Source: Allodiplogaster sudhausi (taxonomy: Eukaryota > Nematoda > Chromadorea > Rhabditida > Diplogasteridae). From it: DNA of 64,000 bases. Of this stretch, positions 34,521 to 47,106 are shown piece by piece. Every line of letters starts with the position of its first letter. Position 1 is the stretch's first letter. The position numbers were made by a program, and so were the translations under genes. The stretch spans positions 3,856,501 to 3,920,500 of the forward strand of contig CALZFC010000349.1 of the NCBI GenBank assembly GCA_945643635.1. Reading direction: 5' to 3'. The notes below the pieces were generated by a model. The model made no database searches, was not told where the DNA came from, and saw only the letters and a list, made by a program, of their open reading frames with translations.

Positions 34521-36037
34521 TATGTCATGCGATAGGTGCACTCTCAGCTAAGAGCGCCGTGTGTCATGGCGGAGCAAGAACCTCCCAAAAAGCTCTCACG
34601 ATTTCAGTCTGAGAACTTTGAGATGTTACAATTGGAAAAATGAAAGATTTTTTAAAAAGATTATTCTAATGTCATATTCCAATTGTGAAAACAAACTATA
34701 TTTTGAAATCCTTTTTTCAGTATATTTTTTGCCGCGGAATTTAGAATATTCCAATCTTTGTGGTTCTTGACGATAGGAAACATTTCTTGACATTTTTCTG
34801 TTACATTAGAAATAGAAATGGAATATTCTAATTTCCGTTTTCCTTTGCCGGCAAAAAAAAACAATTGTTTTCAGTTTTCATCGACAAGAATGTTTGTATA
34901 TTCGTTCACACATTCAAAAAAATATAATTTTATTTTTCTTCAGGATATAAAACATGCTCACATTTTCTGCGAATAACCAGATAAAATACAAAAAAAAATA
35001 TTTTTTTTGCTCAACAAAATGAATTTAATGTAATCAAGTTAATGTAATCATCCGACAATTTTTGTTTTGCGTTACATTTTTCGGTAATGGATTCATACGT
35101 ATTTAAACTGTTTAAATTTAAGTTGTTTTCAAGTCGCATGATATAGAAACTTGATATGTTCTGTAGAACGGCTGGCATCAGTGAGAGGCCAAACTTATCA
35201 TTAAATCTGGCGCCTGCTCAAAAGATTATCTCGACTTATGTATGTTCATTCCAGCGAGAGCGTGACGGATCTAAATTTAATCTTAATCTCCCTCTCATGT
35301 TCCTCTTTCGTCTGAATGATCTTTCCATACAAAAACACCTGCATCTTTTTGGCCAATATTAAATTTAATTTTCTCATATTTTTAACTTGCACTCTTATGA
35401 TTTTCTGTCGCTAATTCATTCAAACTTTCACACCTGCTTGTGTCTTCTACCTGACATTTTATTCAGATTATTTTAGTTTTTTTTTCGCAATCACGTTTTC
35501 ATATCGCTAATAATAAGCGACATCTCCTTTTTCCAAAATTTCCTGTCTACAAAACTCATGTTTACTTAACAGACACATCTTTGTCACAATGTTTTCACAG
35601 TGTATGTTTTTATAAAAAAAACTTGATCTCGTCTGATGAACCGTGACATTGCCGGCTGAACTTTTTCCGGATGAACTTATTTTTTTTAGCCCGTCGGAAT
35701 TTCCCTCGCTTTTTCGACGTTTAACCTCTTTTATGCAGCATTAGTAGTGATGAGGCTGCTCCGGCTGCAGTAGGCGTTCTCTTTCATTGGAAAAGCAGCA
35801 TTTAGCTGATTGCAGCCCGGCTGGGCCGGGGCCAAACGTGGACTTTTGTGCTTTCTGGCAAAGTGCCAAAAAAAAGATTACTGGGAACGAAGCGATTATT
35901 CAAAAGAGATTAGTGCCGACCGGCGAATTCAAATTGCACGTTCGCTTTTAAATTTTGTGTGCTAGCGCAAAACTTCCGAGAGAGAGAGAGAGACAGAGCG
36001 AGAGAGAGAGCGAGAGAGAGAAAGAGATAGACAGAGA

Positions 36038-36089
<52 letters not shown>

Positions 36090-36795
36090 AGAATGTTGGT
36101 CTGGGCACGTGCTGGTGTTGGCATTTTTAAAATGAAATACAAATTATGGCAGTCTAAAACTTTTTCGAATGGTCTTCATTGACATTGCGAACGGTTTACC
36201 TGCTAACTATAGTTTTATTATATATATTTGTATAAATTTATTTTGCAAAACTTTTGTCCCAGATTTTTGAATATTCCCCTATGTTTGGAATTATTGACGA
36301 TATGAAACGTTATCAAAACAAATGTTTATTCTAGTATGTAAAATATTGGAATATTCGGAATTCCTCCACAACAAAGGTTCGTCTAACAATAAGCTGAAAA
36401 CAACCAAATGTCATGATATTTGCATATACTGTTTCGAAAAATATTTGCACTTTCGTCATGTTAATGGATTTCGTGTATAGATCCTACGAAAGCGAATATA
36501 ATAAATCTCCATAAGCACATATCGGATATTTGAATGCACTTTTGTATGACGGATTTTCTTAAAAGAAAAAAACACTTTGTAAGGACTGATTGTGAGCACA
36601 GAAGGTGTTTCTTATTTTAGTTAACTGCACTTTACACTGTTATCATATTCTAACGTGGTCACTATGGTCTGACATTAGATGTTGCCTCCGTCATGGCTAC
36701 TTGCAGGCAACACGAATTTAGACATGCATTTTTTCTTTTTCATTTAGGGTACTGTATCTAACAGCTCGTCGCAAATGTATGTATGTACATATATA
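34521..36795. other. AT-rich intergenic DNA with one GA tract
   Basis: No gene seen. (GA)n with interruptions runs from 35978 to 36090, including about 40 bp of pure repeat at the end. GAATATTCC-like motifs occur at 34670-34680, 34743-34753, 34820-34830 and 36348-36358. Confidence 0.5.
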
Positions 36796-38200
36796 TGACG
36801 CGATTTGCGAGAGTTTCAAAATGGCAGGGGACCCGGCCAAAATCGACCGGCTTGGATTTTGTTCAAGAGTTCTTTATAGGTATTTTCTGGTATGAGGAAT
36901 CGATTGGAAGTGGTCTAGTCATCAGAAAATGTCTCATTCGTCCGCTATGAGGGCTTGAATTATTAGGCTCGCCGCGCTGGGAGGCGAGTTGGATGCACGT
37001 CTGTTGTCACTGCGCCGCAGGTTTTTGAGATATAGAAATGAAAAAAATGCATTTTAATAGCCAAGATATTGATCTAAACAACGAAATAAGAAAAATTTGA
37101 AAATATTTAATTTTCAATTTTTTATAGAATTTAACGTTTGAGGGAGCTCAGAAAACGTGTTTCTTATTTTCTACCAGCGAAACCTATACAGCTGTATAGA
37201 GCTTGAAAAGCGCTTTCGAATGGACTATTGGGTATAGGAAACTTAGGATGCGCTGAAGTTTCCTAATCAATTATCCCTGAGCGGCAGTGCAAAACAGCAC
37301 TTCATAATCATTTTCGCACATCTAAACATACACCATAAGAAAGAGCGTGAAATTTGCTAGAAGGTGAACCCCTTTCAATTATCTTTAAAATCCACAATAT
37401 TTTGTTATTATCTATAAATATTGGGCCGGTAGTGCCATTTTCATTGCGTCCAATAATCCATATTTTTAGTTTATTCGAATTAGAATATTCCAATTATTTT
37501 TTAAGCGCCATTCCTTGAAGAATTGTTATAAGTAGATGACCTAGTCTTTTGATTTATAACAAAATATCGTAGATTCGGAATTTTATTGTAAGGGGTTCAG
37601 CTTGAAGTAAATTTCACGTTCTTTCTTGTTGTGTATGTTTCGGCATACGAAAATGGTTCTGAAGTAGGTCTTCTAAGCCGCGGACATGCTGATTTGCACT
37701 GCCGCTCAGGGATAATTGACTAGGAAACTTCAGCGCATCCTAAGTTTCCTTAACCCAATAGTCCATTCGAAAGCGCTTTTCAAGCTCTATACAGCTGTAT
37801 AGGATTCGCTGGTAGAAAATGAGAAACACGTTTTCTGAGCTCCCTCAAACGTTAAATTCTATAAAAAATTGAAAATTAAATATTTTCAAATTTTTCTTAT
37901 ATCGTTGTTTAGATCAATATCTTGGCTATTAAAATGCATTTTTTTCATTTCTATATCTCAAAAACCTGCGGCGCAGTGACAACAGACGTGCATCCAACTC
38001 GCCTCCCAGCGCGGCGAGCCTAATAATTCAAGCCCTCATAGCGGACGAATGAGACATTTTCTGATGACTAGACCACTTCCAATCGATTCCTCATACCAGA
38101 AAATACCTATAAAGAACTCTTGAACAAAATCCAAGCCGGTCGATTTTGGCCGGGTCCCTGGGCTGTTTGATTCGATTTGATTCTCTCGCAAATCGCGTCA
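36796..38200. mobile_element. foldback element B, copy 1
   Basis: Begins TGACGCGATTTGCGAGAG and ends CTCTCGCAAATCGCGTCA. The arms of about 700 bp are inverted copies (for example TCTCATTCGTCCGCTATGAG near 36931 against its complement near 38035), diverging toward a centre near 37500 that contains TTAGAATATTCCAATTATT. There is no ORF of note. Flanked by TATA on both sides and immediately followed by element C. Confidence 0.88.
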
Positions 38201-38204
38201 TATA

Positions 38205-38412
38205 TGACGGTGCCAACTAAAAAAACGGTCGTTTTTGCATTTTCGACTCGTTGTGCACACTTTTTTAGAATATTCCACACGAATATGCCAAATTTGTCAA
38301 AAAATACGCGTACTTTTTGGCAAATTTGGCAAATTCATGTGGAATATTCCAAAAAAGTGTGCACAACGAGTCGAAAATGCAAAAACGACCGTTTTTTTAG
38401 TTGGCACCGTCA
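38205..38412. mobile_element. foldback element C, copy 1
   Basis: A near-perfect palindrome of 208 bp. Ends TGACGGTGCCAACTAAAAAA and its complement; the interior carries AGAATATTCCACACGAATAT and its counterpart, centred on TACGCGTA-like sequence. It is separated from element B by TATA only. Confidence 0.92.
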
Positions 38413-38955
38413 TATATGTACATGCATATAACACACGCCATTTATTGCCATGAATAAAGTTGTCTATTTTTTAAGCATCGATTACTTCTTCCCTCCATAT
38501 TATCATGGAATATTTTTTCGCGTAGCGGGTCACCGATCAGAATTATTATTCTAATATGACTCATCTGAAACTTTCATAATCAGGCATTTTTTTGTATTCG
38601 GACGGAGATCGCACTATTGATTGCCCCTTTGTTCGATATGTTCCGGCTAGTCAGAATATACAAACAATTTTACTCAAGAACATTCTAACCTCTTTTGTTT
38701 TGAATATACCATTTAAATTTCATATACAAATTTCGCACTTTTTTAAATCGTTTCGTAACATACTGGAATGTGCCATTTTGTGACATCCTCTCGCTTTCAG
38801 CGATATTGATGAATTTATAGGCTTGCACGCGTCTTTGCTGTGAGTTTTGAGAACGTAGCAAATTTCACGGGTCTTGTCACGAACGGCGTTTCCATAATTT
38901 ATGAAACGGAAATGATATAAGCACCATCTCGCATCTGCGAGATGAACGTGCATGC
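38413..38955. other. intergenic, no gene seen
   Basis: AT-rich spacer without recognisable repeats or splice-linked exons. Confidence 0.5.
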
Positions 38956-38959
38956 ATAA

Positions 38960-38961
38960 TA

Positions 38962-39012
<51 letters not shown>

Positions 39013-40550
39013 GAGAGGGCATGGGGAAAAACATGTAAGAGAGAGGAGAGAGAGAAAGAAAGAGAAGAGGGCGGTGAGGAGAGGGCTATGGAGAAAACAT
39101 GTAAGAGAGAGGAGAGCGGAGAGAGAAAGATAGGAGAGAGAGAGGAGGGCGATGAGGAGAGGGCTATGGAGAAAAACATGTAAGAGAGGAGGGAGGACAG
39201 AGAAGAAGAAAGAGGCAGAGAAAACAGAGAAACTGTCCCATTCTACATCTTTGGCAAGAGATAATCGCCAATTCTGCATTCGTTCAATTACAGTAGCTGC
39301 TCATGCATATCTATAGCTCAAGTTGCCAACTCACGCGCTCCATCTCTCTCTCTCCTCTCTCTCCCCCCTCTCTCTTTGTCTCTCTCACTCTATCTCTCTC
39401 TTCTTCCTTGCAGAATCTTACCCTTCTCTTATTTCTTCATTTCCAAGCCAGTTTCCTACTTCCTTATATAGCTTTGACCTTTCTTTCTTTTCCCATCTCT
39501 CTTTTGTCGCTTTCTTCAATTCTCTCTTTTTCTCTTCTATATCACTCTAGCACTCTCTGTTCTCTTTCTCTTTTCGTCGCTCTCTCTCTCCTCTCTCTCT
39601 CTTTTTCTCTCTCGCTCTCTCGCTCTCTCTCTCTCTATCCCTCTCCCTCTTTCAGTCTCATCTGATGCGCCAAACCTCAAAGAGTACCCGGTCGCTGACG
39701 TTGACGTCTCTGGCGCAATTGACGACTACTGTCGAGCTCAAAGACTTGGAGAGGCTCTTGACTCTTCCTTCCCCTCTTTCCCCCATCTGTGCATGCACTT
39801 CTGCCTGTCCGCTCCCCCCCCCCCCTGCACCCCTCAGTCTTAGACTCCTTCCTTGGACCCCTCAGTCCTCCATCCCCCTCCACCCCACCATTCTGCCATT
39901 CATGCTCTCCTTCCTGTCAAATTGCCGAGCGAACATCAGAACAGAAAAAAGATAGGAATTTGAGAGGAAACGCACAATCAAAAGAGGAAGCAAAAGCTGT
40001 CAGCGGAGCATGAAAAGGGAAGCTGCCGAGCACGTCACGTGTACCAAGCAAGGTCCGAGCATAATTACAAGAGAGAGAGAGAGAGAGAGGGAGAGTGGGA
40101 GGGAGAGAGAGGGATAGAGAGAAGGAGGGAGAGAAAGGGGCAAGAGAGAAAAAGGAAAAAAGAGATAGAGAAACAAGACTTCAAAGGATGTTTGCTCCTC
40201 TAACCATAAGTATGCTTCAGATTGCTTCTCTTTCCCGGGGCGTTTTTCTGTTGTCTACCTACATGCATACATATCATTTCCGAAACGATCCGGCTTCCCT
40301 TTCAGTCATCATAAGTTATAGAATAACTCTTGGTTACCCAGACTTCGCAGAAGTGAGAAGAAGTGAGATTGAAATAAAAAAGTTTTCCATTCGAGTAAAA
40401 TAAAGTCAGTTCAAAGTTCTCTACTAATGAGGGAAGCTGGAAATAGCGCTGGTTTTTGGAATATTCGAATGCAGACTTGCCTTTGAGTAAGTCTCTCTCT
40501 CTTTTCTCTCTCTCTCACCTCAATCTCTCTCTCTCTCTCTCTATCGGCCT
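38960..40550. repeat. GA/CT tract field with direct repeats
   Basis: (GA)n at 38965-39015. Then three direct repeats of a unit of about 70 bp at about 39020-39185, each with GGGGAAAAACATGTAAGAGAG- or GGAGAAAACATGTAAGAG-like ends and a GAGGAGAGGGCTATGG block. CT tracts at 39340-39400 and 39575-39655, GA tracts at 40070-40175, CT at 40490-40545. Confidence 0.75.
39657..39790 (+). CDS. possible isolated exon, function unknown
   Basis: After a long CT tract ending TTTCAG (a textbook acceptor) the frame reads SSDAPNLKEYPVADVDVSGA, then IDDYCRAQRLGEALDSSFP. The composition is protein-like, unlike the surrounding repeat. No partner exon or donor is clear, so the right boundary is a guess. It may be chance. 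Confidence 0.2.
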
Positions 40551-41700
40551 ACTAAAGAGAGAGAAAGGCCATTCTAGGAGGCAGACAGGGGGATGATTGT
40601 GAGCCGCGACCATGAAAAAGCTCTGAAAACGGGAGGAGAAGAAGAAAGTGCGTCTGGCGCAAAGTCTGTGCTCCGGCTTATTCTATGCTTGAGGCGTCCT
40701 AGCGTATATAAAGGGGAAACTCTCGAATCATGAGGAAAAAAGAGAGAAAGGAAGGAAAGAAAAATGAAACGGCACTCTAGTCACTGTGAAGTCATATTCG
40801 TATGTACATATTTCGGTGCACTTTTTGACTTCTAGTCCTTTGCCCCCTCCACCAACTCTTATGTAGTTTAACAACTTAGATGAAAGTTAAACCCCCCAGC
40901 TCTGAAAGTTAAGCCCCCCAGCTCAAAGTTTGGATACCTGACCTCTAGAATGTAGCCCCTTAAGCTCAAAGTTTAGCTCCCTGACAAAGTACGCCTTTCA
41001 TCTGCCGAAAGTGAATGTTCGACAAAGGTCATAAACGCTTCTCTTTTACCAAGGAAAATTAGCTTTTGTTCCGTTTCTCTAATTATTTTTATTGTTTCTT
41101 CCATTGTTACTGATCGTAACTTCAGCGCGCAATTTAGCCCAGAGCATAGAGGCTGAACGGTGTGTGTGTGGGGGGGGGGGGGGGTTGGACTCTGGGAACA
41201 AAGAAGGCGCAAGTAGATCCAAGGGCGGAGGCGTCTATCCTGGCTTCATCATATATTTGCCCCCAGGGCATGTGCCCCCTCTCGCGTCAGATAGAGGGCA
41301 CGTCTCCTAATTTTGCACTATGCAGCCCTCGCGAGCTCCTGCAAACCCCGTTCACTCTTGTCACGTGTTCTCCCTCTCTCTCTCTCTTTCTCTCCGTCTC
41401 TCTCTCTTTCTCTTTTTGTCTCTCCCTTTCTCTCTACATTCCCCTGGCTCACCACTTTCCTATATCCCTTCTTCCGCTTCCATATCGCCTATCCAAAACA
41501 TGTTTGCCTTCCGTACATCCGTTCTCGGCGTCCCACCTTCTTCCGTCGGTGCCAAACTCGAGCTTTCTTCGTTCTAGAATATGCCAAACTCCAGCTTGTT
41601 TTTTTTCTTTAGAATATTCCCAACACGGCCTTTCATCATTTTAGAATATTCCAAGCTTGAAACACCTCATTCTAGAATATGCTAATTTTTCTTTATTCGT
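40551..41700. other. intergenic with homopolymers and short repeats
   Basis: 40880-40980 has three to four degenerate copies of a GAAAGTTAAGCCCCCCAGCTC unit. A G run of about 17 lies at 41168-41184, a CT tract at 41370-41440, and 41570-41690 has four spaced TAGAATAT(T/G)CC motifs. No gene seen. Confidence 0.5.
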
Positions 41701-41713
41701 TTCAACATAGGTA

Positions 41714-41959
41714 TAAGACATTGTCAATTAAAAAATTGGTTTTTTCCCTTCAGTTTTCGGATAAGCCATAATTTTTGACGGGGAATTAGAATATACCACT
41801 GTTTGCCATTCTTAACTATAAGTAAAATTCTCAAGTCAGCGTTTCGGCAATTTTTTCTATCATCAGAAATAACTGTGGAATATTCTAATTCCTCGCCAAA
41901 GATAATGGCTTATCCGAAAATTGGAGAAAATACAAAATTTTTTAATTGACACTGTCTTA
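41714..41959. mobile_element. foldback element D, copy 1
   Basis: Ends TAAGACATTGTCAATTAAAA and TTTTAATTGACACTGTCTTA, with inverted interior blocks (GATAAGCCATAATTTTTGAC; AGAATATACCACTGTTTGCC) around a centre near 41840. Non-coding palindrome of about 246 bp. Confidence 0.88.
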
Positions 41960-41973
41960 TATGTTCATACATA

Positions 41974-42225
41974 TGAGATAGTGTCAATTTAAAAAATTTG
42001 CTTTTCTTCTTCAATTTTCGCTTATGCTCTTATTTTGGACAGGGATTTAGAATATTCCACTGTTTGCCATTCGTGACGATAGGAAAAATTGGCAAAGCGT
42101 GGTCTGGCAATTTTTCTTATAGTCAGGAATGGCAAACAGTGGAATATTCTAAATCCCTCACCAAAATAACAACATAAGCGAAAATTGAAGAATAAAACCA
42201 AATTTTTTTAATCGACTCTGTCTTA
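41974..42225. mobile_element. foldback element D, copy 2
   Basis: Second copy 14 bp from the first, in tandem. Ends TGAGATAGTGTCAATTTAAA and TCGACTCTGTCTTA. Interior TTAGAATATTCCACTGTTTG and its complement TGGCAAACAGTGGAATATTC are exact partners. Confidence 0.88.
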
Positions 42226-42229
42226 TATG

Positions 42230-42343
42230 TAATTATGAATGGCTGGCTACAATCTTCCGATTACGATTCTGGAAAGTGTCCTGTCGTTTCCAGACACTTT
42301 CCAGAATCGTAATCGGAAGACTGTAGCCAGCCATACATAATTA
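42230..42343. repeat. foldback hairpin E with arms of about 50 bp and a 12-nt loop
   Basis: Arms ATGGCTGGCTAC...GGAAAGTGTC and GACACTTTCCAGAATCG...GTAGCCAGCCAT pair almost perfectly, flanked by TAATTATG/CATAATTA. It abuts element D copy 2. It could be a small foldback transposon or a hairpin-RNA precursor. Confidence 0.85.
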
Positions 42344-43972
42344 GGATGTGTAGACAGTGATGTCTACAAATCGTCGCTCACTAAGCGAATTAATATGAAT
42401 TAGCAATCTTCCGCAACGAAATATTCCGGGTAAGGGAGAAAAGAAATGTCTTGGACTGACAATGAGGAAGTGCAAAGAAAGGTTAGATATATTGTCGCTG
42501 GCACTCTTCACTCGGAGTGCCAATAAAAAAATCCCAGTCAAGCTAGTTGTAGCAGTTCTCATGGATTTTGCACTCCCTCTGGGATAACACAGCTTAACCT
42601 ACACCCCCTTTTTCACCTTTACTTAAAGTGTCGATAGGATGAGGATCTAATCTGGCTTCTAGACTATGGTTCTCTGGAATAGCCAGTGGTATTCCAGAAG
42701 GTAATCCAAAGAACCTCTCAAAGACGTCAAGGCTCTCTTTGATACGCTGCCCCTCTCGTTCTCTTTCTCTCTTGCTCTCAGTATCCTTTATCTCTCGCTC
42801 CTCTCTCTCTTTCCGTTCTATAAGTAATGAGTGATGATGAAGGATGAAGATGCCATGATGGCCAGAGTTCACTGGAGTATGACTTGCAGAGAGGGGAGAG
42901 AGAGAAGGAAAGAAAGAAAGAGAGAGAGAGAGAAGATAGAGAAAGAAAAGACGCATTATGTTGGTGTGGTGGAAGAGCAGAACACATGTCCTGCAATGAA
43001 AAATGATCATGACTTTGGTGCCGTGCAGCCTATAAAGCATTAGAAGAAGCCCAAAAGAAAGCTTCTTCTACTTTATCTCCCCCTTTTTTCGCCTATTCGT
43101 CTTTCGTCGGAATGTTTCTATTTACTGGCTACCTTGACATGCTCCAGAGGATTCATCCCCCTCAAGATTTTAACTGACGTCTTATTCTTAACTTGAAATG
43201 CGAAACCTTTCCATATTTTCATTAAATATTTTCAAGTTACTTTTAGACGTCTTTTTTAACTACATATTTGCTTTTGAAAAATGTCTCAACTATTTTTTGA
43301 AAACTATTTTTAAACCTTGAAATAACAGTTTATAATTTATTTTAGACCATATGGTCCATTCTAACGGTCTAGTCGTGCCGGGTTTAGTTTACAATGGGCT
43401 CTGCGACCACTCAAAACAAGGGTATAGTTATTTTTAAAGTTCACTGCAGCAGCTTATCTCCCGAGTAACTTGCTTATTGTTAGTAAAAGTCGTGCTTCTC
43501 TGATGATTTTGTCTCCAATTCTCCTTTTTTTTTGTAAGCAGATATTTATTCTTAGCGCAATGCCTTTTGTCAGGATTTCCGTGTTCGAGAGAGCAAATAT
43601 TATTATACTTTTGTACCTATTCTTTCTTTTGAAATATGTTCTTTTCAAATTTGTGTCTTGCATACTTCCTAAGAGTGCATTTTATTTCAGATTTTACTTC
43701 CAGAACTACAGTAGGTTTATACTTGTTTTATTCAATAGATATGAACATTTTTTAACGAAATCCCCAGGATTGTTTAAAACTTCCTGGTTGGTTTCCTATG
43801 CTGAAGAAAAAAAGCTTTACGAATATGTAAGAATGTATCGTTGTGCCTCTGAATTGTTGTTACGAGCTCTGCCCTGATTGATACCTTGCGGCAAGAGCTC
43901 ACTCTTCAGCTCTATCTCTCTCTCTCCAACTCTCTCTCTCTCTTTCTCTCTTTCTCTCTCTCACTCTCTACT

Positions 43973-44008
<36 letters not shown>

Positions 44009-45107
44009 CCCACCATCATCCGCCCTCCTGAGCAGCGACATTAATCGTGCGTGTCCCGTGCCAAATGCCATATGGCTTGGCTTAGTCGCTCGGCTTGGCA
44101 CAGAGCCAAAGATTATCTACTGTATAATATGTCCGGGTCCGTAATTTGTTGCTCTGAGAGAAGAGAGAGAGAGAGAAAAAAAGAGGGAGAAAGAGACAGG
44201 AGAGAGAGATAGAGGTAACACAAAGAAAGAGACAGAGAGAACGCGAGATAAGGCTCGTGAAAACAGATTACTATTATCGTAGTGTCTTCAAAATGACGAC
44301 TTTCACAGACATTCCAGACGCCTTTGAGGTTTCTTCAACTCGTGTGTAAATGTGGCAAGGGTGACAAATAGATTAGAGCGAGGGGGATGCCTAGAGAGAG
44401 AGAGAGAGAGGATCGCCCCCTTAAGACGTGTCTGTTTCGTCGACGACAAGGAGACATGTGAAGAGGAGAGACGTCAAGAGTTGAAGCTAAAGAGGGGGGG
44501 GGGGGTTCGGTGGTTGTGGGTTAGGGGGTGCTTGAAGAGGTTGAAGAGGCCTCGATTCGTCAGAAACAAAAACAGAACCAGAATCATCCTTGAGACAAAA
44601 GAGTCACAACACGTCGTAAGAAGTGTGGTTTTGTCTCGAGAGGAGTTACCACACTTCTTACACTGATTAATTCCAATGTTCAGTTTATTTGTGTATTCAT
44701 CGGATGATTCATGTATGTAGTATTGTTCCTATGAGAATGACGACTATGCCCGTATTTCTCTCTTTCTTTCTCTCTCTCTCTCTCTATCTCTCTCTTTCTC
44801 TTTCTCCCACTCTTGCTTTCTCTCTCCTCCCTCCCTCTCTCTCTTTCCCTTCTATTCTCCGTCTCCTTGTAATGCTGCTCTGGCATCTTCCCCTTCTCGC
44901 TCATCCATCGCTGCCTTCTGCTACTGTTGTGCATAGCGAATTGTCTTACGTGCTTGTGCGGCCTCTCTCTCACAGAATCGGTGACAGATCGGCTTCTTGG
45001 CCTTGTCCTTCTGCAAACACGCCTCTCTTTCTCTGCCTCTCTCTTTCCTTTCTCTATCCCTCTATCCTCATTTATTTACCTCTCTATCTTTCTCTTTCTC
45101 TCCTCTT

Positions 45108-45151
<44 letters not shown>

Positions 45152-45366
45152 CTCTCTGCCAGGCCTCTCTCTCTCTCTCCATTCTGCAAGGTCTCTCTCC
45201 CTCTCTCGAGGTCGACGAAATATGCTTGAGGCTCCAGAATGACAAGTATGTGCTCAGCCACAACGTCCACGTCTTCTTGTTCCTATTCCGAGATCCCTCC
45301 ATTTCTGTCACAATCGCCTCCCTCTAATATCGCTTTTTCTCTGCATCTTTATCTCTCTCTTTTCTT

Positions 45367-45406
<40 letters not shown>

Positions 45407-46497
45407 GCTCTTTCTCGTCTCAAAGTCTTTCTCTTTCGTCTCTCTCTTCACTTTTCTCTCTCTCTCTTCCGCCACCTGCTCAATCATTATGCCTCACGAA
45501 GAATTTGTTGACGTTGCCGGGCGTGAATCGGCGTGACAAAGAGCATTCGAGAGAATAGAATACGGAGGGGGGACTACGCGGAAAGGGGGGCACGCTGCGG
45601 GTGAACAGCAAAACAGAGGAAAAGAGGGGGTGAGAAAGAGATTGAGAGAGAGAGAGCTAGAGAGAGAGAATGAGAGACAGAAAGAGAGAGAAAGAGGGAG
45701 AGAGAGAGAGAGTGAGGGAGAGAGGAAAGGGAAAACAGAAGCATAAAGATGCAGGAAGGAATTTGTTGAAAAGAAGACCTCTGCACGTCGCTCATTGTTA
45801 TGCAGTAAGTGACAAACTCGAGGAGGAATAGGAAACCCTTGTGAAAGTGTTGGGCCATTTCCTCCGCCTTCGCAGTCTCGCTGACAGATCACATGCAGAT
45901 GTACTAACATAATTTATGCTGCTGTTTCAAACATCTTTTTTTTCGATTTGCCCGCGCAAATAATATAAAATATGTACATACATATATGTATATTGTAAAT
46001 CTAAAGGCGTACGCCCTTAAAAACAATTAGGCAATTATGATTAAAAGCAACCTATTTATATACTCGAAAAAAGTTGTGTATTTAGAGTAAACGCTGAGAA
46101 AAAAAAACGAAAATCTTCATCATTCTTATTTTTCACTCTTAATTGCCGTCTCAAGCATGACGAGTGTGGTGATATGTAGCACTTATACGGGAGGGGCACT
46201 AGTCTTTTTTCACCCCCCCCCCCCCCCCCCCCACCCCATCCGCTCTCCTCCACTCTCTCTCTCTCTCACTATTTCCCGCTCTTTCACTCTCTCTTTCTCT
46301 ACCTCTCTTCGCTTCGCCCTCTCTCACTTTCTCACATTCCTTTCCCAAATCTCTCCTTACTCTCTTTCCATTCTAATGGAAACCCACTTTAGAAGACCGT
46401 TAAGCGTATGTAGGAGATACTCAATCTCATCTTCTCCCATCCGATCTGAGCATACATACTTCATTACTTCTGCTCAACTCTTTCATCTCCATTCCTC

Positions 46498-46542
<45 letters not shown>

Positions 46543-47062
46543 TCCTCTCTCTTATTCTCTTACTGTCTTTTTCTCTTACACTCTGACTCTCTCTCTCTTA
46601 CTCTCTTACTTCCTGGCGAAATTCCTGCCATTTAGAGCTTGACCTTATTGCCAGTAAATGATACTAATTCGAAGTGGTGCCAGATTCCTTCCTCTGCTTC
46701 GCAAACTTTGATTAAGTCATTTGATAAAAAAAAATGTTAACAGCATTTTCTCCCAAATCATAAACACTATGACGGTGTAATGATATGTGTGCATTTAAAA
46801 AGGGTGCTTAAAACATGTGTGGAAGGAAGGAAGAACAAGACGCCATTTCTCCCAGCTTAATCACCTCCTCAATTGTGCGCTCATATTGGTCCCCGAGGCT
46901 CGTCTTCGCCGTCTTCCTGGTTGTTGAAAGGAGCCTTAAATGTTCCACTATACATAGACATTGAGAGGATCTCCTTTCTAAGCTTCTCTGCTTCTCTCAT
47001 TCTTTTGTTCTTACCACTCTGTATCTCTGTCCCTTTCTCTCTCTCGCTCTCCCTCTCTCTTT

Positions 47063-47106
<44 letters not shown>

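Noticed and set aside
43470..43877. 135-codon hydrophobic frame
   Set aside because: AT-rich Phe/Leu/Ile composition typical of chance frames in such DNA; no splice or homology support.
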